Source: Chloroflexota bacterium
Lineage (GTDB): Bacteria; Chloroflexota; Anaerolineae; Anaerolineales; UBA4823
Direction: 5' to 3'
Length of the DNA stretch: 47,796 bases
Assembly (NCBI GenBank): GCA_029265355.1
Contig: JAJUJL010000028.1
Span: forward strand, 1 to 47,796
In this document: in pieces, positions 6,684 to 15,047 of the stretch
How positions within the stretch are numbered: position 1 is the stretch's first letter
Layout: each line of letters begins with the position of its first letter
Program-made: the position numbers and the translations under genes
Notes under the pieces: generated by a model
Told to the model about the DNA's origin: nothing
Databases searched by the model: none
What the model saw: only the letters and a program-made list of their open reading frames with translations

Positions 6684-7898
6684 TTATGGGAGTGGTAGCG
6701 CCAGCGCCGGGGCGTCGCCGTCTGCCAGAACCTGGCTGGAGCCGTCCAGCGACACTTCGATCACCTGGCGGGCTTCGAAGGGACCGCTCCCCAGGATCAA
6801 GCCGCTGCCATCCGGCAACCAGCTTGGGTAGATGGCTTGCTGAAAAGTCCCTAACAGGCGCGGCTCGCCGCCGCTAATCGGTATAACGAACAAACTGTAC
6901 TGCTCTGCATCGTTATCGTTGACCTCCGCCAGGTAGGCGATTTGGTCTCCCTGGGGCGAAAAGCGCGGCCAAAAAGCGTAGCCAGCCGGGTAATCTGGGG
7001 AGAGCGGCGTCTCTGTGTCTTCCAGCCTGGGGCGCAGGTGGATGCGCTCCTCGCCGGATGGCGCATAGGTCAGGTAGTCATAGGCCAGGGTATCGCTGCC
7101 TGGCGACCAGTCGTAGATGCCGAGCGCCTTGTCGAAAGGCACGTACTGCTGAGCTTCGAAGTCATAGTAGGCGAAGTTGCCACGGCCTTCGTAGTTTGTC
7201 ACTTCATCGAAAGCCAGGAAGCGCCCATCCCGTGACCATTGCGGTTGGACCAGCGAGAAGCCATTTTGAGGCGGCACCAGCTCCACATTCTCTCCGCTAT
7301 CGACATCAATAGCCCAGATACCTTTGGCCTTGGTGGAGTCGATTTGACCGCGCATGGAGAAGTAGTCGGGTTCGGTCTGCAAGCCGAAAGCCAGCAAGTG
7401 GGTTCGTGGTTTCCAGGCGAGCCCGACGGCGGGCATATTTTCTGCCAGTAGCTGCGGCTGCCCTGTGAGTATATCGTACACCCATAACTCGAAGGTGAAT
7501 TCCAGGCCAGAAGCGACCGGTTTGCCCACCTCGCGGCGGTAGGCAACGAACCGCCCATCGCTGGAGACTTGAGCGCTCATGTATTGGATGCTCAGGCTGG
7601 GGTTGCTGCCGCTGTAACCGGCTGCGTCGCTGGTGATCGGGCGCTGTTCACCGTTGGTGTGGTCGAGCAGGTACAGGTTGCCATCCCTTCCGGTGTACAC
7701 GATCCACAATGGCTGCTGTTCAGGAGCCTGGGTTGCGGCTGGGCTGGGCTCGGGCGCGACCGTTCCGGTGGGCGTGCCCGAAATTGCGCTGGTCACCTGA
7801 GCGGGCGGCTGGGTTTCCTGAGGACCCGCGGGTGCAGGCGAGGCGCAGGCTGTGATAGCAAATACTGCGATGAATAAGACGAGAAAGGAAGTTTTCAT
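6684..7898 (-). CDS. Secreted lipoprotein with TolB/PD40-type beta-propeller
   Basis: 404 residues. The N-terminus MKTSFLVLFIAVFAITACAS is a lipoprotein signal with lipobox ITAC (Cys18). A Pro/Thr/Ala-rich linker follows (about 20-60). The rest consists of repeated blades such as DGNLYLLDHTNGEQRPIT, SSDGRFVAYRREVG, WSRDGRFLAFDEV, FSPQGDQIAYLAEV and WLPDGSGLILGSG. These are PD40/WD40-like repeats as in TolB and dipeptidyl peptidase propellers. It should be anchored outside the membrane and bind a partner or ligand; no catalytic domain is present. It is monocistronic, with repeat copy 2 upstream and a long hairpin downstream. Confidence 0.8.
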   Translation of the reverse strand: MKTSFLVLFIAVFAITACASPAPAGPQETQPPAQVTSAISGTPTGTVAPEPSPAATQAPEQQPLWIVYTGRDGNLYLLDHTNGEQRPITSDAAGYSGSNPSLSIQYMSAQVSSDGRFVAYRREVGKPVASGLEFTFELWVYDILTGQPQLLAENMPAVGLAWKPRTHLLAFGLQTEPDYFSMRGQIDSTKAKGIWAIDVDSGENVELVPPQNGFSLVQPQWSRDGRFLAFDEVTNYEGRGNFAYYDFEAQQYVPFDKALGIYDWSPGSDTLAYDYLTYAPSGEERIHLRPRLEDTETPLSPDYPAGYAFWPRFSPQGDQIAYLAEVNDNDAEQYSLFVIPISGGEPRLLGTFQQAIYPSWLPDGSGLILGSGPFEARQVIEVSLDGSSQVLADGDAPALALPLP

Positions 7899-7974
7899 GA
7901 CGAGACTCCGGTATGTGATAGCGAGGATACGGTGTTTCGCTTGCAGTCATTCAGTAAACTTGCTGATAATCGCT

Positions 7975-8040
7975 GGCGAAACCCTGGTGTAAACCGCCGA
8001 TCTTAACATGGAGATATTCGATATACTTTCTGCGGTTTAC
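7975..8040 (+). repeat. 66-nt dispersed repeat, copy 2
   Basis: Partner of 4895-4960, same orientation and same length. GTAAACCGCCG at the left and TGCGGTTTAC at the right form the arms of an imperfect stem. It lies 77 nt upstream of the lipoprotein start and just beyond the sdh terminator. Confidence 0.6.
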
Positions 8041-8086
8041 TGTGAACCTTTCAAAGACGAAATTGTGATGAAAATAGTTCCAGCAG

Positions 8087-8127
8087 AAAAAACTTCCGCG
8101 CCTGCCTCTCTCAAGGCGGCGCGGAAG
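8087..8127 (-). terminator. Intrinsic terminator of the sdhCDAB operon
   Basis: On the minus strand, CTTCCGCGCC pairs with GGCGCGGAAG (10 bp) and is followed immediately by TTTTTTC. It lies 38 nt beyond the sdhB stop. Confidence 0.85.
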
Positions 8128-8165
8128 AAATGAGATGCTGGTAGGAAACGAGCGCCAGCCAGGCG

Positions 8166-8867
8166 CTAATCCAGCTTGCCGGTCGCGATCGCAGCCTTTA
8201 CCTCACCGATGGCTTTGGTCACCTGGATTTCGCGTGGGCAGGCGTCGGTGCAATTGAAGATGGTGTGGCAGCGGTAGACGCCAAATTGCCCGTTCAAGAT
8301 ATCCAACCTTTCCTTGCCTGCCCGGTCGCGGCTGTCGAAAATAAAACGGTGGGCGTTGACAATGGCAGCCGGGCCGACATACTTTTCATTGGCCCAGAAG
8401 GATGGGCAAGAAGTGGTGCAGGCAGCGCACAGGATGCACTTGGTGGTGTCGTCAAAGCGCTCGCGCTCTTCAATGCTCTGCAGGCGCTCGCGGGCCGGCG
8501 GAGGTTCATCGTTGATGAAGTACGGCATCACTTGGCGGTAGTTCTCAAAGAAGGGCTCCATATCCACGATCATATCTTTGAGCACGCGCATGCCCAGCAG
8601 AGGCTCGACGGTGATGCGGTTGCCCAGGTCTTTGACTAACGCTTTGCACGCCAGTCGGTTGCGCCCGTTGATGCGCATGGCGTCTGAACCGCAGATGCCG
8701 TGGGCGCAGGAGCGGCGAAAAGACAGGGTGCCATCGATGGTGGATTTTATATATTCCAGCAGGTCGAGGACGCGGTCGGTGGGCTGCGCCTCCACCTGGT
8801 AGGTCTTGTAGCTGGGTTTCTTGTCGGTTTCAGGATTGAAGCGGAAGATTTTCAATGTTACCTGCAT
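8166..8867 (-). CDS. sdhB: Succinate dehydrogenase iron-sulfur subunit
   Basis: 233 residues, normal for the family. The N-terminal [2Fe-2S] domain has SCAHGICGSDAM and the downstream LACKAL cysteine. The C-terminal domain has CILCAACTTSCP for the [4Fe-4S] cluster and CHTIFNCTDACP for the [3Fe-4S] and remaining ligands. It passes electrons from the flavoprotein to quinone in complex II at the cytoplasmic face. Last gene of the operon, 15 nt after sdhA. Confidence 0.95.
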   Translation of the reverse strand: MQVTLKIFRFNPETDKKPSYKTYQVEAQPTDRVLDLLEYIKSTIDGTLSFRRSCAHGICGSDAMRINGRNRLACKALVKDLGNRITVEPLLGMRVLKDMIVDMEPFFENYRQVMPYFINDEPPPARERLQSIEERERFDDTTKCILCAACTTSCPSFWANEKYVGPAAIVNAHRFIFDSRDRAGKERLDILNGQFGVYRCHTIFNCTDACPREIQVTKAIGEVKAAIATGKLD

Positions 8868-8882
8868 GGCAGCTCACCCTTT

Positions 8883-10673
8883 CTAGTAAACCCGCTCTTT
8901 GGGCTGGAACCTGGTGATGACTACCGGCTTGTAGTCGAGGCGGACAGCGCCGTTTTCGACCCATGCCAGGGTGTGTCTCAGCCAGTTGACGTCGTCGCGC
9001 TTGGGGAAGTCTTCGCGAGCGTGGGCGCCGCGGCTTTCCTTGCGCGCCAGGGCGGAAACAGCGGTCACCTCAGCCAGGAGCAGCAAGTTTCCCAATTCCC
9101 AGGTGTTGAGCAGGTCGGTGTTATAGATCTTCCCTGTGTCGCCGACGCGCACATGCTGATAGCGCTGGCGCAGCTCGCGCACTTTTTCCACGGCCAGTTG
9201 CATGCCCTCTTCCGTGCGGAAGACGCCGACGTGATCATCCATGATGGTTTTCATCTCATTGGCAATGTCGATCGCTCTCTCCGTGCCGCTGCTGTTGCGC
9301 AGGCTTTCGAACTGTTGGCGGGCGAAACCAGTTGGGTCAGGGGGCAGGGGTTGGAAGCCGGCGCTGCGGGCGAACTCGGCGGCGCGCAAGCCGGCGTGCT
9401 TGCCAAAGGTGATGATATCGAGGAGCGAGTTGGTACCCAGGCGATTGGCGCCATGCACCGAGACACAGGCCACCTCACCGGCAGCGTAGAGGCCGGGCAG
9501 GACGGTGTTTTGCGGGTCGACTACCACTTCGCCGTACTTGTTGGTGGGGATGCCGCCCATAGCATAGTGCGCGGTGGGCTGCACGGGCATGGGTTGCTGC
9601 ACGGGGTCGACGCCCAGGTAGGTGCGACAGAAATCGATGATGTCAGGCAGCTTGCTCAGGATCTCTTCAGCGGTTACGACGTACGGGGAGCCATCCGGTC
9701 GTTTGCGCCCATCCAGCGCCGCGTAGCGATTGACTGTCTCTGGTCGAACGTCGAGGTACATGTAGCGCTTGCCGCCGATGCCGCGCCCTTCGCGCATTTC
9801 CAGGTACATGGCGCGGCTGATCACATCACGGGAAGCCAGGTCTTTGACGCGGGGGGCGTATTTTTCCATGAAGCGCTCGCCCTTGTCGTTGATCAGCACA
9901 CCCCCCTCGCCGCGCACGCCTTCGGTGATCAAGATGCCGAGCTTGAAGATGCCGGTGGGGTGGAATTGAAAGAATTCCATGTCTTCCGCTGGTAGGCCGC
10001 GCCGCAAGGTGATGGCGACGCCGTCGCCGGTGTAGGCATAAGCGTTGGAGGTGATATTCCAGATTCGCCCGTGACCGCCGGTGGCAAAGATGACCGACTT
10101 GGCGTGGAAGACGTGCAACTCACCTGTGGAAAGTTGCATGGCGACGACGCCGACGGCGACGCCGTTGTTGAGCAGCAGGTCAACCACGTGGAACTCATCG
10201 TAAAACTGCACTTTGTTGCGGATGCACTGCTGGTACAGGGTTTGCAAGATCATGTGGCCGGTGCGGTCGGCGGCGTAGCAGGCGCGCCGCACCGGTTTGC
10301 CGGTTTCGTTGTTGGTGTGTCCGCCGAAAGGCCGCTGTGCGATGCGCCCGTCGGGTGTGCGCGAGAAGGGCAAGCCCATGTGCTCGAGCTCATACACCGC
10401 AGGGACGGCCTCGCTGCACATGAATTCAATGGCGTCTTGATCGCCCAGGTAGTCGCTGCCCTTGACGGTATCGTACGTGTGCCACTCGGGGTGGTCTTCT
10501 TCCTGGCTGCCCAACGCAGCGCCGACGCCGCCCTGGGCGGTGCCGGTGTGGGAGCGGGTGGGGTAGAGCTTGCTCAGGACAGCCGTGCTGGCTGTGCGCG
10601 AGGCATACAAGGCTGCCATCAGCCCGGCGCCGCCTGCGCCAACTACAATCACATCATATTGGTGGGTATTCAT
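8883..10673 (-). CDS. sdhA: Succinate dehydrogenase flavoprotein subunit
   Basis: 596 residues. [10 protein letters not shown] binds FAD; the His of [16 protein letters not shown] is the covalent FAD attachment site. [55 protein letters not shown] and [13 protein letters not shown] form the dicarboxylate site. It oxidises succinate to fumarate in the TCA cycle. It is clearly different from the orphan flavoprotein at 2903-4645. Third gene of sdhCDAB. Confidence 0.96.
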   Translation of the reverse strand: MNTHQYDVIVVGAGGAGLMAALYASRTASTAVLSKLYPTRSHTGTAQGGVGAALGSQEEDHPEWHTYDTVKGSDYLGDQDAIEFMCSEAVPAVYELEHMGLPFSRTPDGRIAQRPFGGHTNNETGKPVRRACYAADRTGHMILQTLYQQCIRNKVQFYDEFHVVDLLLNNGVAVGVVAMQLSTGELHVFHAKSVIFATGGHGRIWNITSNAYAYTGDGVAITLRRGLPAEDMEFFQFHPTGIFKLGILITEGVRGEGGVLINDKGERFMEKYAPRVKDLASRDVISRAMYLEMREGRGIGGKRYMYLDVRPETVNRYAALDGRKRPDGSPYVVTAEEILSKLPDIIDFCRTYLGVDPVQQPMPVQPTAHYAMGGIPTNKYGEVVVDPQNTVLPGLYAAGEVACVSVHGANRLGTNSLLDIITFGKHAGLRAAEFARSAGFQPLPPDPTGFARQQFESLRNSSGTERAIDIANEMKTIMDDHVGVFRTEEGMQLAVEKVRELRQRYQHVRVGDTGKIYNTDLLNTWELGNLLLLAEVTAVSALARKESRGAHAREDFPKRDDVNWLRHTLAWVENGAVRLDYKPVVITRFQPKERVY

Positions 10674-10688
10674 TCAACAGCTCCTCGA

Positions 10689-11117
10689 TCAGGATGCCAG
10701 GATGACGTAAATGGAGACGATTAGGGCGAACAGCCACAGCAGAAAGATCAGCCCGCGCACGAACGGCTGAAGCAGGGTCTTGTCGGTGTAATCTTCGATC
10801 ACGTTGCGCAGGCCGTTAAAACCGTGGGTGACCGCGAAGAAGATGATCAGCATCTGCATCACTTGCCAGTAGGCGGTGGCCCAACCAACCGCGACATCTG
10901 GGATTTCGCTGTTGATCACATGGTTGGGGTTGGGGAAGAAGGTCCAGCGCATCAAAGTGGGCAGGTCCACCTGGGTGCGGGCGCCCATGATGAAGGCGCC
11001 GCTCACCCCGGCGATTGCCAGCAGGATCAACGCCAGGCCGGAGATGCGCATGAAGATCCACATGATGTATTCAAATGAAAAAGCAGGTTGCACACTGCGG
11101 GAACGCATGGGGTTCAC
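10689..11117 (-). CDS. sdhD: Succinate dehydrogenase membrane anchor subunit
   Basis: 142 residues with three membrane helices: IMWIFMRISGLALILLAIAG, AYWQVMQMLIIFFAVTHGFN and LIFLLWLFALIVSIYVILAS. RISG near the first helix and THGFNGLRNVIEDY in the second match the SdhC/SdhD cytochrome b556 family; the His is a candidate haem ligand. It lies between sdhC and sdhA with short gaps, so it anchors complex II and helps form the quinone site. Confidence 0.85.
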   Translation of the reverse strand: MNPMRSRSVQPAFSFEYIMWIFMRISGLALILLAIAGVSGAFIMGARTQVDLPTLMRWTFFPNPNHVINSEIPDVAVGWATAYWQVMQMLIIFFAVTHGFNGLRNVIEDYTDKTLLQPFVRGLIFLLWLFALIVSIYVILAS

Positions 11118-11127
11118 TCCTCGTCGA

Positions 11128-11511
11128 TCAGCCGCCGCTCAAATTGCGCTGGATCAATATGAAAATCGTCAGTCCATAGATGGGGATGAAGATAAACCAC
11201 TGCAACCACAAGGCCTCCCGCTGATAGACCAGGAAGCGAGGCCAGATATCCAGGATAGCGATGCGCAGTCCATTCAGGGCGTGGAAGATGACAATGAAGG
11301 TGACCAGGATCTGGAAGATCCAGGATTCATAAATGATATTGAGATTGGTCGCCAGGTCGCTGCCGGTCTGCTGCATGAAGAATGAAGAGATGACGTGCAG
11401 GCCGACAAATAACAAGATCGCCAGGCCGGAGATGCGGTGAAGAAGCCAGGAAAGCATGGGGCCGCCTCCCTGGTATTTGAGCCCCTCTTTTAGACTTACC
11501 CGACGGTTCAT
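11128..11511 (-). CDS. sdhC: Succinate dehydrogenase cytochrome b subunit
   Basis: 127 residues, first gene of the operon, with an excellent AAAGGAGG site before the ATG. Three helices are present, with HRISGLAILLFVGLHVISSFF and VTFIVIFHALNGLRIAILD. The SdhC signature (HRxSG) and the haem-type His in FHALNG are visible. Together with sdhD it forms the membrane part of complex II. Confidence 0.88.
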   Translation of the reverse strand: MNRRVSLKEGLKYQGGGPMLSWLLHRISGLAILLFVGLHVISSFFMQQTGSDLATNLNIIYESWIFQILVTFIVIFHALNGLRIAILDIWPRFLVYQREALWLQWFIFIPIYGLTIFILIQRNLSGG

Positions 11512-11605
11512 GACGCCTCCTTTTGTATTGTCTGGCTGCAGGGATGGGTGCGCTTCAACCTTCGCTGCCCATTGAAGGCCCTACAACTCATGTATTATTC
11601 TACAC

Positions 11606-11620
11606 TCGATTGTAAATCGA
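11606..11620. promoter_or_regulatory. Perfect palindrome in the sdh/bc divergent region
   Basis: TCGATTGTAAATCGA is a 6-3-6 perfect inverted repeat within the 255-nt spacer between sdhC (leftwards) and the Rieske gene (rightwards). On the minus strand TTGTCA lies just upstream and TAGAAT just downstream of it. This is consistent with an operator in the sdh promoter that could also act on the bc genes. Confidence 0.4.
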
Positions 11621-11766
11621 AAAGTGACAATAATCATAGTTTATTGGTTTCAGATGTCCTTATCATATCACCCCGCTTTCGTCTAAAATTAACCTGCCAG
11701 GGCTTGCATTTCAGGATAGAATTTGCTTCTCAATTCACGGAACGATTCGATAGAGAGGATTGAAGC

Positions 11767-12249
11767 ATGAGCGATCATCTGGACCGGCGCGAGTTCGTAA
11801 AGATTGTGACCGCGGCATTGGGCACCATCATGGGCGCCATCGTGGGCTTGCCGGCGATCGGTTACCTGATTTCGCCGGCGTTGAGGGTGCAAAAGAATGA
11901 AGATTGGATATCGGTCGGCCCGCTGGAGAAATACCCGGTGGGCAAACCGACCCTGTTCAGCTTTACACGCAGCAAAGTGAATGGTTGGGAGAAGACGGTC
12001 AACAGCTACGGTGTGTATGTGGTGCGCACCAGTGAGACGGAATATACGATTTTCTCGAACATGTGCACGCACCTGAGCTGCCGGGTGAATTGGAAAGATG
12101 AAGCCCAGGAGTACATCTGCCCGTGTCATGATGGGCATTTTGGGCAGGATGGCAGCGTCACTGCCGGACCACCGCCCAAACCTTTGATCAGGTATGAAGA
12201 AACCAAGATCGAAGATGGCAACTTGATGTTCTTTTTTAAGGAGAGTTGA
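11767..12249 (+). CDS. Rieske [2Fe-2S] protein of the cytochrome bc complex
   Basis: 160 residues. A twin-arginine-like start (DRREFVKIVTAALG) leads into one membrane helix. The soluble domain has CTHLSC (Cys100, His102, Cys105) and CPCHDGHF (Cys118, Cys120, His121). The ligands are Cys100/His102/Cys118/His121, with Cys105-Cys120 as disulfide. It takes electrons from quinol at the outer face. GAGAGGAT precedes the ATG. Its stop is followed within 3 nt by the cytochrome b start. Confidence 0.94.
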   Translation: MSDHLDRREFVKIVTAALGTIMGAIVGLPAIGYLISPALRVQKNEDWISVGPLEKYPVGKPTLFSFTRSKVNGWEKTVNSYGVYVVRTSETEYTIFSNMCTHLSCRVNWKDEAQEYICPCHDGHFGQDGSVTAGPPPKPLIRYEETKIEDGNLMFFFKES

Positions 12250-12251
12250 GC

Positions 12252-12911
12252 ATGGCAGAGCGTGTCTTTACCTGGCTAGATGAGCGCCTGGGGCTGACCG
12301 CGATCTATAACACGGTATTGGATCGCAAAGTGCCCAAGGTGAACTGGTGGTATACGCTGGGCAGCGCTTCATTGTTTCTTTTCGTGATCCAGGCTGTGAC
12401 TGGTATGTTCTTGACGGTGTACTATGTGCCCTCGCCGGATCATGCTTACGACAGTGTGCAGTACATCATGAATGGTGTGGCGTTTGGCTGGTTGATCCGC
12501 GGCATTCACCATTGGGGGGCAAGCCTGATGGTTTTGTTTGTCTTTATTCACATGCTGCGCACCTTCTTCTTCGGCGCCTATAAATATCCGCGTGAGGTGA
12601 CCTGGTTGACAGGCGTCTTCTTGCTGCTGACTACCCTGGGGATGGGATTCACCGGCTACCTGTTGCCGTGGAACCAGCGAGCCTATTGGGCCACCACGGT
12701 GGGCACGGAAATCCCAGGCACGGCGCCGTTTATCGGCAGTTTTATTGAGCGCATCCTGCGCGGTGGAACGGATTTGAGCGCGGTGACACTGGCGCGCTTC
12801 TTTGCGGTGCACATCTGGTTCTTGCCCGCCATTATCCTACTGCTGATCGCGGTGCACATGTACCTGGTGATTCGCCTGGGCATTTCGAACATTCCCAAAG
12901 AAGGCGAATAA
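12252..12911 (+). CDS. Cytochrome b6-type subunit of the bc complex
   Basis: 219 residues with four membrane helices, the length of a split cytochrome b6 rather than full cytochrome b. Haem ligands: HHWGASLMVLFVFIH (His-x13-His) and HIWFLPAIILLLIAVH (His-x14-His, the spacing of b6 proteins). GYLLPWNQRAYWATTV is the Qo-site loop. The ATG at 12252 has AAGGAG upstream and is preferred over a TTG at 12246. The C-terminal half of cytochrome b is in the next gene. Confidence 0.94.
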   Translation: MAERVFTWLDERLGLTAIYNTVLDRKVPKVNWWYTLGSASLFLFVIQAVTGMFLTVYYVPSPDHAYDSVQYIMNGVAFGWLIRGIHHWGASLMVLFVFIHMLRTFFFGAYKYPREVTWLTGVFLLLTTLGMGFTGYLLPWNQRAYWATTVGTEIPGTAPFIGSFIERILRGGTDLSAVTLARFFAVHIWFLPAIILLLIAVHMYLVIRLGISNIPKEGE

Positions 12912-12922
12912 AGGAGGCAGGG

Positions 12923-14113
12923 GTGAACGAAGAGCAAAAAAAAGAGCTCATCGAGAAATACAAAGCCGAAAAAGCCAAAGGCGTGAAGTTTTGGCCAGAC
13001 ATCATCTATAAGGACCTGCTGGTATCGTTCGCTTTGTTCATACTGCTGGTGGGACTGGCGATTTTTGTAGGAGTTGCCAACGAGCCGCCTGCAGACCCAT
13101 CGGACTCTTCTTATATTCCGCGCCCGGAATGGTATTTCTTGTTCTTGTTCGAGCTGTTGAAGTATTTCCCTGGGCAGATCGAATGGATTGGCACAACCGT
13201 GCTGCCGACCATTGCAGTGCTGGCCTTGCTGCTGTTGCCTTTTTACGACCGCTCGCCGTTCCGCCACTGGCGCAAACGGCGGTTGGGTGTGACCATCATG
13301 TCGGTGGTGGTAGTCGGTATGGTGGCGCTGACCATTATGGCGGTGGCAACGACGCCGCCGGCCGCTGAAGAAGAGGTGGTGGCGGCGACGCTCCCAGAGC
13401 AAATATTGCTTGGCGAAGAACTGTACGGTGTGCATTGTGTGGAGTGCCACGGGGCGGAGGGCGAGGGCGGCGAAATCACCGGCGTGGAAGGCCTGGAAGG
13501 CGTGGTGCTGGATCCGATCAACGCCAGGGATGTGATGTACACCTTTACCGATGAGACGCTGTTCAATATCATCGATTATGGGCAGCCCGACCTGGGAATG
13601 CCGCCTTTTGGATTGGGTTATGGCGGCGAACTACGGCGCGGTGACATTATTGCCGTGGTGAACTTTATGCGTTACACCTGGGACGACCGCGCCGAGTTGC
13701 CCCAAGAAGTTGCGCAGGCAAGCGCCGTGCCCGCGCTGGCAGAGGGCGAGGTGCCATCTTATGAGGTGCACATCCAGCCGATGATCAAACGTTACTGCGT
13801 CTCCTGCCACCGCCCCGGCAAGAAGAACAACAATTACCTGATGCGCGATTACAACGAGATCATGACCACCGGCGACCATGCTCCCAATGTCGTGGCGGGC
13901 GATCTGGGTTCGAACACCATCCGCATGCTGCATCGCGAGGAGATCGAAGCCGGCGGGCCAATGCCGCCCACCAAGGCGCTCAAACCGGAACTGATTTTGA
14001 TCTGGGAGAAATGGATAGCAGGCGGGGCGCCCAACACCGCCGCGGAAGCGGCCGGGCTAACGCTGCCGGCGGAATTCCTGCCGGTTGAGGCGACGCCGAC
14101 TGCAGCGCCATGA
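12923..14113 (+). CDS. Cytochrome b subunit IV fused to two cytochrome c domains
   Basis: 396 residues from a GTG behind AAAGGAGG. The N-terminal part (1-150) is subunit IV with three helices and the Qo motif PEWYFLFLFELLKYFPG. After the last helix come a haem site CVECH at 172-176, with a GMPPFG Met candidate, and a second CVSCH at 292-296, with GGPMPPTK. A low-complexity tail ends the protein. No separate cytochrome c1 or f gene is present, so these domains probably replace it as electron acceptor of the Rieske protein. The second haem domain resembles planctomycete-type cytochrome c more than class I. Its stop overlaps the next start (ATGA). Confidence 0.9.
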   Translation: MNEEQKKELIEKYKAEKAKGVKFWPDIIYKDLLVSFALFILLVGLAIFVGVANEPPADPSDSSYIPRPEWYFLFLFELLKYFPGQIEWIGTTVLPTIAVLALLLLPFYDRSPFRHWRKRRLGVTIMSVVVVGMVALTIMAVATTPPAAEEEVVAATLPEQILLGEELYGVHCVECHGAEGEGGEITGVEGLEGVVLDPINARDVMYTFTDETLFNIIDYGQPDLGMPPFGLGYGGELRRGDIIAVVNFMRYTWDDRAELPQEVAQASAVPALAEGEVPSYEVHIQPMIKRYCVSCHRPGKKNNNYLMRDYNEIMTTGDHAPNVVAGDLGSNTIRMLHREEIEAGGPMPPTKALKPELILIWEKWIAGGAPNTAAEAAGLTLPAEFLPVEATPTAAP

Positions 14114-14775
14114 GTGCGCGTTTGAGCTTGTTTGATCGACCGATGTCCGAAAAAACAAGAATCCTGCTTGTACGCCATGGCCAAACCGAATGGAACCGCA
14201 TCGAGCGCTTTAGAGGCCGGGCCGATGTTCCTTTGAATGAGATCGGCCTGGCCCAGGCGGAAGCCACCGGCAGGCGTGTGGCCGGTGAGTGGCAACCAGG
14301 CGCTGTCTACACCAGCCCGCTCTCCCGTGCAGTCAAAACCGCCGAGGCTATTGCAAAACATTTTGGACTGCAAGTGATGCAGCATCCCGGATTGACTGAT
14401 ATTGATTATGGCGAGTGGCAAGGCCTGACTCCGGAAGAAGCTCGCCTACGCTGGCCGGATGAAGTGGATGCCTGGTACAACAGACCAGGCCTGGCGCACA
14501 TTCCGGGCGGAGAAACACTGTCCGATCTCCGCGCACGCGCCATGCAAACAGTGAACGAGCTAGTCGCGCGCCACGCAGGAGAGACGTTTGTCCTGGTGGG
14601 TCACACAGTGATCAACCGCATCATCCTCCTCGGGGTGTTAGGACTGGGCAACGAGCGTTTCTGGCGAATCAAACAAGATACCTGTGCGATAAATGTGTTC
14701 GAAGCCGAGGGTGGTGATTACACCCTGGTATCTATGAATGATACCTGCCACCTGCGTGCAATATCCTCGCCGTAG
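14110..14775 (+). CDS. Histidine phosphatase family protein (GpmB/CobC-like)
   Basis: 221 residues; the first ATG overlaps the previous stop, and an internal Met (MSEKTRILLVRHG, 14143) is another possible start. The phosphohistidine motif LLVRHGQTEWN, the downstream YTSPLSRAVKTAEAI, the acid-residue region DIDYGEWQG and VLVGHTVINR carry the whole catalytic set. The substrate cannot be told apart: phosphoglycerate, alpha-ribazole phosphate or another phosphoester. Its coupling to the bc genes may be accidental. Confidence 0.85.
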   Translation: MSARLSLFDRPMSEKTRILLVRHGQTEWNRIERFRGRADVPLNEIGLAQAEATGRRVAGEWQPGAVYTSPLSRAVKTAEAIAKHFGLQVMQHPGLTDIDYGEWQGLTPEEARLRWPDEVDAWYNRPGLAHIPGGETLSDLRARAMQTVNELVARHAGETFVLVGHTVINRIILLGVLGLGNERFWRIKQDTCAINVFEAEGGDYTLVSMNDTCHLRAISSP

Positions 14776-15047
14776 GTAAGAATCATGGCTGCTTGACTGT
14801 GCGCAGCCTTCCGAATAGTAGGCAGGAGCTACGCAGCGCAACCGAAGTCGCCTTGACGCGCAGTGTTGTGGAATACATCGCTGCGCGTCATGATTTGATC
14901 CAGCCCGAAGTTCACCGGCTTCTGGACCAGGTATCCAAATGGGTCACTTGTGAGCTGCAGGTCGATGATCCTATGAACGGCAGATAACGCTGGATGTCCT
15001 GTTGTGGCCTTCCACTCTTGGTGGTGGCGCGCTCCGCCTGCGAATGT

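Noticed and set aside
8700..9995. 431-codon open frame on the plus strand across sdhA
   Set aside because: It is antisense to a strongly conserved sdhA, and its sequence is the typical Gly/Ala/Val/Asp-rich mirror of high-GC coding DNA.
14793..14987. 64-codon frame after the histidine phosphatase (TTG start)
   Set aside because: No ribosome site and no recognisable similarity; the 272-nt gap (14776-15047) holds nothing else I can support.
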